A stretch of 18,127 nucleotides of DNA from Bacillota bacterium (GCA_023435025.1 JAEYSE010000075.1:1-18127); one strand, 5' to 3'. Positions 6,881 to 14,645 are shown, numbered from the stretch's first letter. Numbers and translations are program-made. Notes: a model not told the origin generated them from the sequence alone.

Positions 6881-8338
6881 ATGATAGAGAATAAAATTGT
6901 AATGGAAGGATTAACGTTTGATGATGTGCTGCTTATCCCCGCTGAATCAAGCGTAACGCCAAAGGATGTCAGCTTAAGCACATTTCTCACGCGGGAGATC
7001 GCTCTGAATATTCCTTTGATGAGCGCGGCGATGGATACCGTAACGGAAGCGCCCATGGCCATCGCCATGGCCCGCGCGGGCGGCATCGGCATCATTCACA
7101 AGAACATGACCATCGAGGAACAGGCCACCAATGTGGACAAGGTCAAGCGCTCCGAGCACGGCGTTATCGTAGACCCGTTTTTCCTTTCGCCGGATCATCT
7201 GGTGGCGGACGCCATGGAGTTGATGAGCAGGTACCGCATTTCCGGCGTACCTATTACGGTCAACGGCAAACTTGTTGGCATTCTGACCAACCGCGATCTC
7301 CGGTTTATTGAAAACTACCGCGTTCCCATTCGGGAACTTATGACGAGCGAGAACCTTGTCACAGCGCCGGAAGGAACGACGCTTTCAGAGGCCAAGGCAA
7401 TACTGGCCCGCCACCGCATTGAAAAGCTTCCAATCGTGGACGATGAGAGGAACCTCAAGGGACTTATTACCATCAAAGATATTGAAAAGGCCATCCAATA
7501 CCCCCACTCTGCCAAGGACCGCAACGGTAGGCTTCTGGCGGGTGCTGCGGTCGGCGTTTCAAAAGATACGATGGAGCGTGTGGAAGCGCTTATCGCCGTC
7601 AAGGCCGACGTGATTACGGTGGATACCGCGCACGGCCATAGCCGGGGCGTAATTGAAACAATTAAGGCGCTCAGGGCGAAGTACAGGCATTTACAGATCA
7701 TTGCTGGCAACGTAGCAACCGCCGAGGCGACCGAGGCGTTGATTGCAGCCGGAGCTTCCGCCGTAAAGGTGGGGATTGGCCCGGGCAGCATCTGTACCAC
7801 GCGCGTGGTTTCCGGTATAGGCGTACCCCAGATTACAGCGGTCATGGAATGCGCGCGCGCCGCTGAGCCGCATGGAGTCCCCATTATCGCGGACGGCGGC
7901 GTCAAATATTCAGGCGATATTACGAAGGCAATCGCGGCGGGCGCAAGCTGCGTCATGCTCGGCAGCCTTCTTGCGGGAACGGACGAAAGCCCGGGCGAGG
8001 CGGAGATTTATCAGGGCAGAAGGTTTAAGGTCTACCGCGGCATGGGGTCTATCGGGGCCATGGAAAAGGGAAGTCGCGACCGCTATTTCCAGGAGGACGC
8101 GCAGAAGCTTGTTCCGGAAGGCGTGGAGGGCCGCGTCGCATACAAGGGTTCGCTGCACGAATCCATTTACCAGCTTTGCGGAGGGCTTCGCAGCGGCATG
8201 GGGTACTGCGGCACCGCCACAATAGAGGATCTGCGTACAAACGGCAGGTTCATCCGCATTACATCCGCAGGTTTGACGGAAAGCCATCCGCACGACGTAT
8301 ACATCACCAAGGAATCGCCAAACTATTCGGCACGGTAA
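6881..8338 (+). CDS. guaB: Inosine-5'-monophosphate dehydrogenase
   Basis: The enzyme oxidises IMP to XMP with NAD, the committed step of guanine nucleotide synthesis in the cytosol. Length from ATG 6881 is 485 residues, standard for bacteria. A TIM-barrel catalytic domain is interrupted by a tandem CBS (Bateman) module at about residues 95-205. The catalytic loop GIGPGSICTTR places the active cysteine at 305. The phosphate-binding segment DGGVKYSGDI starts near 338, and the mobile flap carries the conserved Arg-Tyr pair near 401-402, followed by EGRVAYKGS. GGAGGG at 6872-6877 supports ATG 6881; an in-frame upstream ATG at 6824 lies within the promoter. The gene is monocistronic: a palindrome covers its -10 box and a strong terminator follows. 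Confidence 0.98.
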   Translation: MIENKIVMEGLTFDDVLLIPAESSVTPKDVSLSTFLTREIALNIPLMSAAMDTVTEAPMAIAMARAGGIGIIHKNMTIEEQATNVDKVKRSEHGVIVDPFFLSPDHLVADAMELMSRYRISGVPITVNGKLVGILTNRDLRFIENYRVPIRELMTSENLVTAPEGTTLSEAKAILARHRIEKLPIVDDERNLKGLITIKDIEKAIQYPHSAKDRNGRLLAGAAVGVSKDTMERVEALIAVKADVITVDTAHGHSRGVIETIKALRAKYRHLQIIAGNVATAEATEALIAAGASAVKVGIGPGSICTTRVVSGIGVPQITAVMECARAAEPHGVPIIADGGVKYSGDITKAIAAGASCVMLGSLLAGTDESPGEAEIYQGRRFKVYRGMGSIGAMEKGSRDRYFQEDAQKLVPEGVEGRVAYKGSLHESIYQLCGGLRSGMGYCGTATIEDLRTNGRFIRITSAGLTESHPHDVYITKESPNYSAR

Positions 8339-8350
8339 CGGAATATAATG

Positions 8351-8388
8351 CGCGTTATGATGCCTGAAGGGCATTGTAACGCGTTTTT
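8351..8388 (+). terminator. Intrinsic terminator between guaB and the LarE-like gene
   Basis: A 14-bp stem (8351-8364 with 8370-8383, including two adjacent G-T wobbles) with a 5-base loop is followed by TTTTT at 8384-8388. It ends one base before the AGGTGG ribosome binding site of the next gene. A TATAAT at 8344-8349 lies just before the stem but lacks a -35 partner. Confidence 0.85.
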
Positions 8389-8402
8389 AGGTGGAAGCAA
8401 AT

Positions 8403-9137
8403 ATGAAACTGCAACAATATCTCAAACAATTTGACCGCCTCACCATTGCACTTTCCGGCGGAGCGGATAGCGCCTGCCTGCTGCGCGAGGCTGCGGTGGC
8501 AATCGGCCGGGAGCATATACTCGCCGTCACCGTACAGACAGAGCTTTTGCCCGCTCGCAGGCTTCGCATGGCAAAACGCATCGCAAAGCTTGCGGATGTG
8601 GAGCATGTGGTGCTGCAAGTCGAGGCGCTCGGGGATGACGCCATACAAAAGAACGGCCCGTTAAGCGAATACTACTGCTACAGGCTGATCATGCAAGCCG
8701 TACTGGATGAAGCGTGGGTGCGTGGGTTTTCGCATATTGCGGACGGCTTTCGTGCGGATGAGCTTTCCCGCGTAAGCTTCAGGGCGGCCGAAGAATTGAA
8801 CGTTATGAACCCTTTTGTCGCCTGCGACATGGGGCGCTTCCAGGTGGCGGCGCTCAGAAAAGGCATGGCGGAAGACGCGGCGGAAGGGGAGGGCAGCCTC
8901 GCAAGACGCCTGCCCGTGAATATGCCGCTCACGCTTGAGATGCTCTCTCGCATCGATGAAGCGGAAGAAGAGCTGTTCCAGCTGGGCCTTACAACGGCAC
9001 GGGTGGTGGTGGAAGAAAACAAGGCGCGTATACTTGTCGGGGAAGCGGAAAAAGAAAGATATCATGCACTTTTAGATCGTGCGCGATCCGCAGCGGAAAA
9101 GGCAGGATTTGGGCTGCCAGAGGAGCATGGTGAATAG
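8403..9137 (+). CDS. LarE-like PP-loop ATPase lacking the sacrificial cysteine
   Basis: The 244-residue protein resembles LarE, which adenylates and then sulfurates the nicotinic-acid-derived precursor of the nickel-pincer cofactor using its own cysteine sulfur. The PP-loop ATP motif SGGADS is at residues 18-23. The middle part aligns with LarE through SEYYCYRLIMQ, HIADGFRADELS and RAAEELNVMNPF. Where LarE has the cysteine of the C-L-A/S-S-R motif, this protein has Ser165 (SLARR), followed by the conserved P..MPLT...L.RIDEAE region. The protein is also slightly short. It may activate a substrate with ATP but donate sulfur by another route, or do a different reaction. No larA, larB or larC is nearby. 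AGGTGG (8389-8394) lies eight bases before ATG 8403. The encapsulin genes follow after 148 bp. Confidence 0.8.
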   Translation: MKLQQYLKQFDRLTIALSGGADSACLLREAAVAIGREHILAVTVQTELLPARRLRMAKRIAKLADVEHVVLQVEALGDDAIQKNGPLSEYYCYRLIMQAVLDEAWVRGFSHIADGFRADELSRVSFRAAEELNVMNPFVACDMGRFQVAALRKGMAEDAAEGEGSLARRLPVNMPLTLEMLSRIDEAEEELFQLGLTTARVVVEENKARILVGEAEKERYHALLDRARSAAEKAGFGLPEEHGE

Positions 9138-9285
9138 AATTCAGTTTTTTGCACAAATTTAAGAGGACTTTGGAAACTTGTCCTAGCTGTTTTCCGGTTT
9201 TCGGATGATTTTCCAGCACAAATATGATAAAATAACGTTTAAGAAATTCATTTTGTACTGATAAAAAGCACAGGAGGTAGAAGTT

Positions 9286-9648
9286 ATGCCAAATTTTGCG
9301 AATCCTTTTCAAGGGAATGTCAACCGTAAACTGTCCAAAGAAGAGCTGATCCAGGCGATTCGTCTGGATATCGCCGGGGAACTCGAAGCGATTTATATCT
9401 ATGATGCGCATGTTCAGGCTACTGACGATCCCGTCGCCAAAGCAATTATTTCCGATATTCGTGACGAAGAGAAGGCGCACGTAGGCGAACTGATGACCTT
9501 GCTTCGGCATCTGGACCCGCAAGAAGCGGTACATTTTCTTTCTGGCGAAAACGAAGTCAAAGAAATGCTTGAGGAATTGGGCATTGCGCCTTCCCACAAT
9601 GGGGCTTCCGGAGCGCAGGCAACTGTTGGAAGCTTAATCAAGGGATAA
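9286..9648 (+). CDS. Encapsulated ferritin-like protein (EncFtn), encapsulin cargo
   Basis: This 120-residue protein is the ferroxidase cargo of a family 1 encapsulin. The EncFtn core runs from about residue 26 to 95 and has the metal-binding pattern ELEAIYIYD (Glu32, Glu34, Tyr39) and RDEEKAHVGEL (Glu62, His65), at the same spacing as characterised EncFtn proteins, which oxidise Fe(II) as an annular decamer. A flexible, Gly/Ala/Ser-rich linker leads to the C-terminal TVGSLIKG, the classic encapsulin targeting peptide. GGAGGT lies seven bases before ATG 9286. The shell gene follows after 19 bp, so the pair is an operon. The 148-bp upstream region has a TATGAT/TAAAAT-rich stretch at 9223-9233 but no firm -35 box. 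Role by homology: iron storage and protection from iron-driven oxidative damage. Confidence 0.95.
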   Translation: MPNFANPFQGNVNRKLSKEELIQAIRLDIAGELEAIYIYDAHVQATDDPVAKAIISDIRDEEKAHVGELMTLLRHLDPQEAVHFLSGENEVKEMLEELGIAPSHNGASGAQATVGSLIKG

Positions 9649-9667
9649 GAGTTAGGAGGAAAAAGGG

Positions 9668-10486
9668 ATGGATTTTCTGTTTCGGGACGGTTCCCCGCTT
9701 TCGGGTGAACTTTGGAACAAAATAGATGAAGTCATTGTAAAAACGGCAAGCCGTTTGCTGACCGGACGCAGATTTATCAACCTGTACGGGCCTCTGGGTG
9801 CGGATACGCTGAGCATTCCGGTTGACGACTTATTAAAGCGCGGCCAAATGCAGGAAGACGGCGCTTTGATGAGGACCGGTTATAGATCGTATCAGGAACT
9901 GCCGCTTATCTACAGCGATGCAACGTTATATTGGAGGGATCTGGAAAACAGTCTGAACAATGGACTGCCCGTAGACCTTTCCTCCATTGCGGAAGCGGCG
10001 GCCCAGTGCGCAAAAAAAGAAGATGAACTGATTTTCTTCGGCAGCAAGCCACTTGGCTATGAGGGCCTGTTCACTGTGGAGGGCTCCACACACTTGAAGA
10101 GAAGCGATTGGAAGACCGGCGAAAACCCGTTTTCTGACGTCGCCAAGGGTGTTGAAACCCTTACTGAAAAAGGAATCTGGGGGAAGCTTTCTCTTGTGAT
10201 GAGCCCCGATCTTTATACGCAACTTCAGCGCATACAGCCCGGCACCGGTAAAATGGAGATTGACCGGGTCAGCGCATTGGTGGACGGCAATGTATTCCGC
10301 ACACCCGTATTGGGCGCGAACAAAGCGATTTTGGTCAGCGCAGATACGCAGTATATGGATCTTGCCTTAGGACAGGATATGACCGCTGGGTACCTGGAGA
10401 CGAAGGATCTCAACCACGTACTGCGCGTGCTTGAAACGGCACTGCTCCGCGTAAAGCGCAGCGACGCAATCGTGGTGTTCGATTGA
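9668..10486 (+). CDS. Encapsulin shell protein, family 1 (HK97 fold)
   Basis: The 272-residue protein builds the icosahedral encapsulin shell, a virus-capsid-like compartment. The N-terminus (MDFLFRDGSPLSGELWNKID...GRRFINLYGPLG) is typical of family 1. Further marks are the segment RSYQELPLIYSDATLYWRDLE, the FFGSKPLGYEGLF motif of the P-domain, and the C-terminal TAGYLE...VLRVLETALLRVK region. The shell would capture EncFtn through its TVGSLIKG peptide. AGGAGG lies 8 bases before ATG 9668. The gene ends 17 bases before a strong bidirectional terminator, so the operon has two genes. A few extra residues relative to the Thermotoga type are not unusual. Confidence 0.96.
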   Translation: MDFLFRDGSPLSGELWNKIDEVIVKTASRLLTGRRFINLYGPLGADTLSIPVDDLLKRGQMQEDGALMRTGYRSYQELPLIYSDATLYWRDLENSLNNGLPVDLSSIAEAAAQCAKKEDELIFFGSKPLGYEGLFTVEGSTHLKRSDWKTGENPFSDVAKGVETLTEKGIWGKLSLVMSPDLYTQLQRIQPGTGKMEIDRVSALVDGNVFRTPVLGANKAILVSADTQYMDLALGQDMTAGYLETKDLNHVLRVLETALLRVKRSDAIVVFD

Positions 10487-10503
10487 GCCTAAACAATATG
10501 AAT

Positions 10504-10532
10504 AAAAAAGAGCGGGAGGCCGCTCTTTTTTT
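10504..10532. terminator. Bidirectional intrinsic terminator after the encapsulin gene
   Basis: Twelve-base arms (10504-10515 and 10520-10531) around a GAGG loop end in a seven-base T run; the reverse strand also has an A/T flank serving the convergent GNAT gene. Confidence 0.93.
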
Positions 10533-10537
10533 ATCGG

Positions 10538-10981
10538 TTATGGATGAAGCGCTTTTCCCATCATCACCATGCTGTTCCAGCTTTCAAAACCACGCTTTTG
10601 ATAAAATGTTTCGGTTTCGTCCGTTCTTGACGTGAAGAGATAGAGAACGTCGATACCTTGTTCCAAAAGCCGATGTTCAAACTCGGAAAGCAGCTTGCTG
10701 CCCACGCCTTTTCCCCGCAGACCCCGGCGTACGCAGAATTCCTTGATGTTAAAATGCGTGCCGTCATAGAAATGCTCCTGGTTGCCCAGTATCATACCCC
10801 AAAGTGCGCCTTCAGAAAAGCAGGCAAGGCCGTAGAACCCTTCGCAATGCATCATCTGGGTCAGACGCTTATTCGTGGTTTCCATTGTCCATTCGTCGTT
10901 CCAGGGCGGTGCGTTGAAAGCGTCGATATAAAGCGCGCACAATTCCGGCAGGAGAGAGTGATCAATCGGCAGATAGTCCAT
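10538..10981 (-). CDS. GNAT family N-acetyltransferase
   Basis: The 147-residue protein has the GNAT acetyl-CoA-binding motif R-x-x-G-x-G/A as RRGLRGKGVGSKLL (about residues 85-98), preceded by the strand FNIKEFCV, and a C-terminal motif B with TDETETFYQKRGFE. It transfers an acetyl group to an unknown amine substrate. ATG 10981 is preferred because AGAGGT is six bases upstream on the minus strand; 21 further codons upstream would run into the divergent TetR promoter region. The gene is convergent with the encapsulin operon and divergent from the TetR gene. A TATGAT -10-like box lies about 30 bases upstream of its start. Confidence 0.9.
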   Translation of the reverse strand: MDYLPIDHSLLPELCALYIDAFNAPPWNDEWTMETTNKRLTQMMHCEGFYGLACFSEGALWGMILGNQEHFYDGTHFNIKEFCVRRGLRGKGVGSKLLSEFEHRLLEQGIDVLYLFTSRTDETETFYQKRGFESWNSMVMMGKALHP

Positions 10982-11050
10982 ATATATACCTCTAGCATAG
11001 AATAGTAAAATCATACCATATCGGGGAGCAGAAATCGAATACACATAATA

Positions 11051-11094
11051 TTGACTTGGAAGTCAATTTCGCGCATAATTGACTTGTAAGTCAA
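11051..11094 (+). promoter_or_regulatory. tetR-ligase promoter with two 16-bp operator copies
   Basis: TTGACTTGGAAGTCAA (11051-11066) and TTGACTTGTAAGTCAA (11079-11094) are near-identical palindromes with 7-base arms, centres 28 bp apart. The promoter is interleaved: -35 TTGACT (11051-11056) is the first half of copy one, and -10 CATAAT (11074-11079) ends at copy two, with a 17-bp spacer. This is typical of TetR self-repression. Confidence 0.8.
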
Positions 11095-11100
11095 GGCGGG

Positions 11101-11751
11101 GTGAATCGAGTGTCGTATGATACATTTAACCGGTTGCCGGAAGAAAAGAAAGGTAACATCGTCCGCCAGGGTCTTCTGGAGTTTTCAGCAAAAAACTATC
11201 AGGACGCAAATACGGACCTTGTTTGCAAAGCGTGCGGCATATCCAAGGGGAGCTTGTATTACTATTTTGGAAACAAAAAGAACTTTTATCTGTTCCTGCT
11301 TTCCCACAGTGTTGCGGCGTTTGAAAATGTGCGCGCTTGCTCCTGCGGGGGAGAAGAGGGTTTTTATGATATATTGTTTTGCGATTTCAACTCAAAATTG
11401 GACATGTACCGGATATATCCATTAGAAGTCGGCCTGTTGTCCATGGCAGCAAAAGAACAATGCGCCGAGGTGTATGCGGAAAAGACAGAGTTGTTGAAAA
11501 GCTCCGTGCAGCAGGCCCGCAAATTAGACGAAGCCCGCCTGAAGGCCGCGCTCTCCCATGTGACGCTGCGAGAAGGCGTAGACCCAATGTTGGCGCTCGA
11601 TGCGCTTAACCTTTACCTCGGTGCGCTCCGCACGCGCTACCTGGAACAATACCGGAATGAGCCATATGCATTTTATGAGAAAAGGCAAGACATTCAAGTA
11701 GAACTAAAGCGCTGTTTGGAGCTGTTTTTAAATGGCGTCGCCAGGCAATAA
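11101..11751 (+). CDS. TetR/AcrR family transcriptional regulator
   Basis: This protein of about 216 residues has the TetR N-terminal helix-turn-helix: RLPEEKKGNIVRQGLLEFSAKN, then TDLVCKACGISKGSLYYYFGNKKNFY, where GSLYYYF is the recognition helix. The helical C-terminal domain, which would bind the inducer, is not assignable to a ligand class. The start is GTG 11101 or GTG 11110; the latter gives a family-like MSYDTFNRLPEEKK start and has GGGGTG upstream at good spacing. Two palindromic operators overlap its own promoter. It is followed after 11 bp by a PaaK-like ligase gene, so it probably controls that gene and itself. Confidence 0.92.
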   Translation: MNRVSYDTFNRLPEEKKGNIVRQGLLEFSAKNYQDANTDLVCKACGISKGSLYYYFGNKKNFYLFLLSHSVAAFENVRACSCGGEEGFYDILFCDFNSKLDMYRIYPLEVGLLSMAAKEQCAEVYAEKTELLKSSVQQARKLDEARLKAALSHVTLREGVDPMLALDALNLYLGALRTRYLEQYRNEPYAFYEKRQDIQVELKRCLELFLNGVARQ

Positions 11752-11762
11752 GGAGGACAAGT

Positions 11763-13130
11763 ATGAAGCGGATCGGGTTACTCAAGGCCATCTATTTGAC
11801 TTCCCGCTATCCCCGGCTATCCATGGAACAAAGGCAGGCGCTTAAACAGGAGCGACTTCGTCGCCTCGTTTCCTATGTCCGTAAGCATAGCCCTTATTTT
11901 GAACGGCTTTACCGTGATATCCCCGAGAATGCTCCGCTTTCTGAGCTTCCGCCCACGAATAAAATAACGCTGATGGAGCACTTTGATGAATGGTTGACCG
12001 ACAGGGTGGTCACTTTGGATACGGTGCAGCGGTTCATGCAAAATCCGGATCATATCGGCCGCAAGCTGAACAACAAATACCTGGTATTTACGACATCGGG
12101 CTCCACCGGAAACCCGTCCATCTTGTTGGCAGACAACACCGTAAACAGCGTAATGGGCGCAATCAATATGCTACGCGCGTATGCAAGAAAAGAGGACATG
12201 AAGGCGTTTTTGCGACGCGGCGGAAGGACGGTAGGCATATTCGCGACAAACGGATTTTATCTTGGCAACAGCTCCGTACGCTATCGCCAGCTGCAGGCGC
12301 CCTGGAAAAAGCGGCAGATGGTCGTTACGAGCGTATTGAACCCGCTTGCGCAAATCGTAGAGGAACTCAACCGCTTTCAGCCGGTGATGCTGGGCGGGTA
12401 TCCAACTGCGCTGGAGCTGTTGATTGACGAACAAAAGCAGGGCCGGCTCAATATTTTCCCTACAATCATAATGACTGGCGGGGAATACTTAAGTACGGAG
12501 CTTCGGCAGGCACTTTCCGAGACGTTTTCCTGCTATGTGCAGACGACGTACTCCTGCACGGAAGGCGGAACAATCGCCTGCGAATGCATTCACCAGCACT
12601 TCCATGTCAATGACGACTGGCTTATCGTAGAGCCGGTGGACCGGGATAATCGTCCGGTTCCGGACGGCGTGCAATCGGATAAATTGCTGTTGACGAATTT
12701 AGCCAACTTTACACAGCCCATCATCCGCTATGAAGTTACAGACCGCATCCGCATGCACTACAAGCCGTGCCCGTGCAACAACCCGTCCCCTTGGCTGGAG
12801 ATAGAAGGCCGTACCGACGATATTCTTACCTTTGTGGGAACGGATGGGGAGGTTAAGATTGCGCCGCTCGCGCTGTACGCACTACTTAAACAGGTGCACG
12901 GTGTCGCCCGCTTCCAATTGATCGCCCACCCGCATAACCAGATGGAGCTTCGCCTGGTTTGCACAGAAGGCGCACCGAGGCAGGAAGTTTATGAGCAGGC
13001 GGCAGCAGTCTTACGGGAATATCTGAAGAATAATGGGATAGGGGTAGTGAAAATAACGCTTTCGGAAGAGCCGCCGCAGCCACACCCGAAAAGCGGAAAG
13101 TTTAAGCATGTGTATCAGTTAAATGAATAG
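11763..13130 (+). CDS. Phenylacetate-CoA ligase-like adenylate-forming enzyme
   Basis: The 455-residue protein belongs to the ANL (acyl/aryl-CoA ligase) superfamily, PaaK/CapK-like branch. Visible motifs in order are the phosphate loop TTSGSTGNPS (110-119), A5 YSCTEGG (263-269), A7-like RYEVTDR (322-328), the hinge GRTDDIL (349-355), and a C-terminal PKSGKFKHV (from 442), where a lysine is expected to act in adenylation. It should activate a carboxylic acid with ATP; whether CoA or another acceptor is used cannot be told. A Cys-rich CPCNN segment near 336 is usual for PaaK-like proteins. AAGGAGG sits seven bases before the ATG. It lies in a TetR-controlled operon with no adjacent oxygenase or acyl-CoA pathway genes. 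Confidence 0.88.
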   Translation: MKRIGLLKAIYLTSRYPRLSMEQRQALKQERLRRLVSYVRKHSPYFERLYRDIPENAPLSELPPTNKITLMEHFDEWLTDRVVTLDTVQRFMQNPDHIGRKLNNKYLVFTTSGSTGNPSILLADNTVNSVMGAINMLRAYARKEDMKAFLRRGGRTVGIFATNGFYLGNSSVRYRQLQAPWKKRQMVVTSVLNPLAQIVEELNRFQPVMLGGYPTALELLIDEQKQGRLNIFPTIIMTGGEYLSTELRQALSETFSCYVQTTYSCTEGGTIACECIHQHFHVNDDWLIVEPVDRDNRPVPDGVQSDKLLLTNLANFTQPIIRYEVTDRIRMHYKPCPCNNPSPWLEIEGRTDDILTFVGTDGEVKIAPLALYALLKQVHGVARFQLIAHPHNQMELRLVCTEGAPRQEVYEQAAAVLREYLKNNGIGVVKITLSEEPPQPHPKSGKFKHVYQLNE

Positions 13131-13138
13131 TTGCAAAT

Positions 13139-13165
13139 AAAACCGGATGAAAATCATCCGGTTTT
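13139..13165. terminator. Bidirectional terminator between ligase and MFS genes
   Basis: Perfect 12-bp arms (13139-13150 and 13154-13165) with an AAA loop end in TTTT then GTTTT; the A-rich 5' flank serves the convergent MFS gene. Confidence 0.92.
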
Positions 13166-13168
13166 GTT

Positions 13169-14476
13169 TTAGATCTGGTTCTCATCCAAACGTTTAAATA
13201 TGGGGTTGCGAATTGCGATTATGCTGGATATTACGCCCGTCAGACCGGTCATGAGGAAAATCAACGCCATGCCCGAACCAACCCCCAACCCTGTCAGAAT
13301 AGAAAGTGCCTGTTGTAATGGGGAAGACTGCGTCATAAACGGCTCAAACACGTAGTCTGCAAGGAAACCACCAAGGAACAGCCCCAGCGGAATGGTGCAG
13401 TACTGTAACGTATCCCGTGCGGAAAACACTCGGCCCTGCAACTCTGTGGGGACGTTTGTGCGCATGATCGTGGACATGCACGCGCCTGTAAACGGTACGA
13501 GCACATTGCCGAAAAATGCGGCGAATATCCATATCGGGGCGGATCTTCCCATGCTCCACAGCACATCGCCCAGGAAGAACGAAAGGATCATGGTCCAAAA
13601 CACCAGGAGTGTCTGCCGCTTTGCGGGCTTTAAAATGGTCACAAGTATGCTGCCCAGCAACATGGCAATCCCCATGGCGGATGTAACGAGGCCGAGTGTC
13701 GTCTGGTTGTCGCCCGAGCGCGCCAGTATCATGGCAGGCAAAATCCCGTAACCCGAAACAAACGCCAACAGGTTAATGAGAGACATATACAGGATCAGTT
13801 TCCACAAAGCGCGGTTGGCCTTAAGAAACGAAAACCCCACCGTGCAGCTTTTCCATACCGATTCCTTTTTTTGTTCCACCCTCTTTGGAACGGGCGGTAT
13901 CTTTACAAAGAACAGCAGGACGAAGAACGCAAACAGGAATGTTCCAAGGTCAATCAGAAATACCGTCGAAAGACTCCCCAAAGACAGGATCACGCCAGCC
14001 AGCGGAGGAGTCAATATCTTAATCAGCGAGCTGGAGAATCCCTGCAATCCGCTCGCGCGCGCATATTGCTCCTTTGGTACCAGCAAACTTACCGCCACAT
14101 AGGATGCCGGGTTCTGGAACGCGTTCATGAAGCTGTTCAAAAAGTTGGCTACATACAGATGCCACACCTGAAGGCGTCCGGTAACATACAGCACGGCGAC
14201 CATAAGCGTGGAGAGCGCCGCAAGCAGGTCGCTCGCCAGCATAATCTTTTTCTTATCCCATTGATCCGCCAGCGTGCCTGCGATAAAGCAGAACAGGATG
14301 GAGGGGAGGAACGTGAAAAAGGACAGCAGTGCGATGCTCGTCGCGGTATGCTGCTGCTGGTAGACCCATAGTATCAGCGCGAAACTGGTCAAAGAGCTTC
14401 CAAGCGCAGATACCGCCTGGCTGCCCCATAGAATTAAGAACCCTTTTAACGCAAAGGGTTTATGTATCGTGTTCAT
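13169..14476 (-). CDS. MFS transporter, macrolide-efflux/EntS-like type
   Basis: This 435-residue inner-membrane protein has about 12 hydrophobic helices. The loop between helices 2 and 3 carries the MFS motif A variant GTLADQWDKKKI (about residues 67-78). The N-terminus (GSQAVSALGSSLTSFAL) and the N..FQNPASYVAVSLLVP segment are typical of the Mef/EntS drug- and siderophore-efflux group, which exports compounds in exchange for protons. The substrate is unknown. ATG 14476 is chosen because AGGAG lies seven bases upstream; the in-frame TTG at 14494 is upstream of that site. The ribosome binding site is contained in a hairpin, and the roughly 160-nt leader holds a short peptide frame and competing stems, suggesting induced translation as in antibiotic-resistance attenuators. 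Confidence 0.92.
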   Translation of the reverse strand: MNTIHKPFALKGFLILWGSQAVSALGSSLTSFALILWVYQQQHTATSIALLSFFTFLPSILFCFIAGTLADQWDKKKIMLASDLLAALSTLMVAVLYVTGRLQVWHLYVANFLNSFMNAFQNPASYVAVSLLVPKEQYARASGLQGFSSSLIKILTPPLAGVILSLGSLSTVFLIDLGTFLFAFFVLLFFVKIPPVPKRVEQKKESVWKSCTVGFSFLKANRALWKLILYMSLINLLAFVSGYGILPAMILARSGDNQTTLGLVTSAMGIAMLLGSILVTILKPAKRQTLLVFWTMILSFFLGDVLWSMGRSAPIWIFAAFFGNVLVPFTGACMSTIMRTNVPTELQGRVFSARDTLQYCTIPLGLFLGGFLADYVFEPFMTQSSPLQQALSILTGLGVGSGMALIFLMTGLTGVISSIIAIRNPIFKRLDENQI

Positions 14477-14585
14477 GGCTTTGCTCCTATTCAATCATTG
14501 ATTTCATGAAAGAATGCAAAGCCTGATTTGGGCGGTATTTACCGCTCCATGCAATCTCCGCCCTAGATCAGACCTTGCATGGAGC
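14477..14585 (-). promoter_or_regulatory. Structured leader of the MFS gene, candidate attenuator
   Basis: On the minus strand three stems can form. Stem A: GCTCCATGCAA (14585-14575) with TTGCATGGAGC (14554-14544). Stem B: the CTGAT and GGGCGG blocks (14571-14558) with CCGCCC and ATCAG (14535-14523). Stem D: GGCTTTGC... its complement GCAAAGCC (minus strand 14484-14477) lies between the ribosome binding site and the ATG and pairs with 14523-14516. Stem D is extended by GAAT/ATTC, leaving AGGA in a bulge. Stem B's distal arm touches stem D's first arm, so they compete. Arm A overlaps the leader peptide codons. Confidence 0.55.
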
Positions 14586-14616
14586 AAATGCTATGCAGAG
14601 AGGCATCGCCATACAT
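14563..14616 (-). CDS. Putative 17-residue leader peptide of the MFS gene
   Basis: AAGGA (14626-14622) is followed after five bases by ATG 14616 and a 17-codon frame, MYGDASLHSICSMQGLI, ending at TAG. An in-frame ATG two codons earlier is too close to the ribosome binding site. Codons 11-14 form the first arm of stem A and the stop codon lies in stem B, so ribosome position would decide the leader fold. There is no homology evidence; support is position and structure only. Confidence 0.45.
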   Translation of the reverse strand: MYGDASLHSICSMQGLI

Positions 14617-14645
14617 CCACATCCTTACAACAAATTCCAACGCGC

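Noticed and set aside
7315..7956. 213-codon minus-strand frame inside guaB
   Set aside because: It lies entirely opposite conserved IMP dehydrogenase sequence and has Ala/Ser/Thr-rich low-complexity composition.
8989..9597. 202-codon minus-strand frame across the LarE-like and EncFtn genes
   Set aside because: It is antisense to two recognised genes and covers the EncFtn ribosome binding site; no domain is visible.
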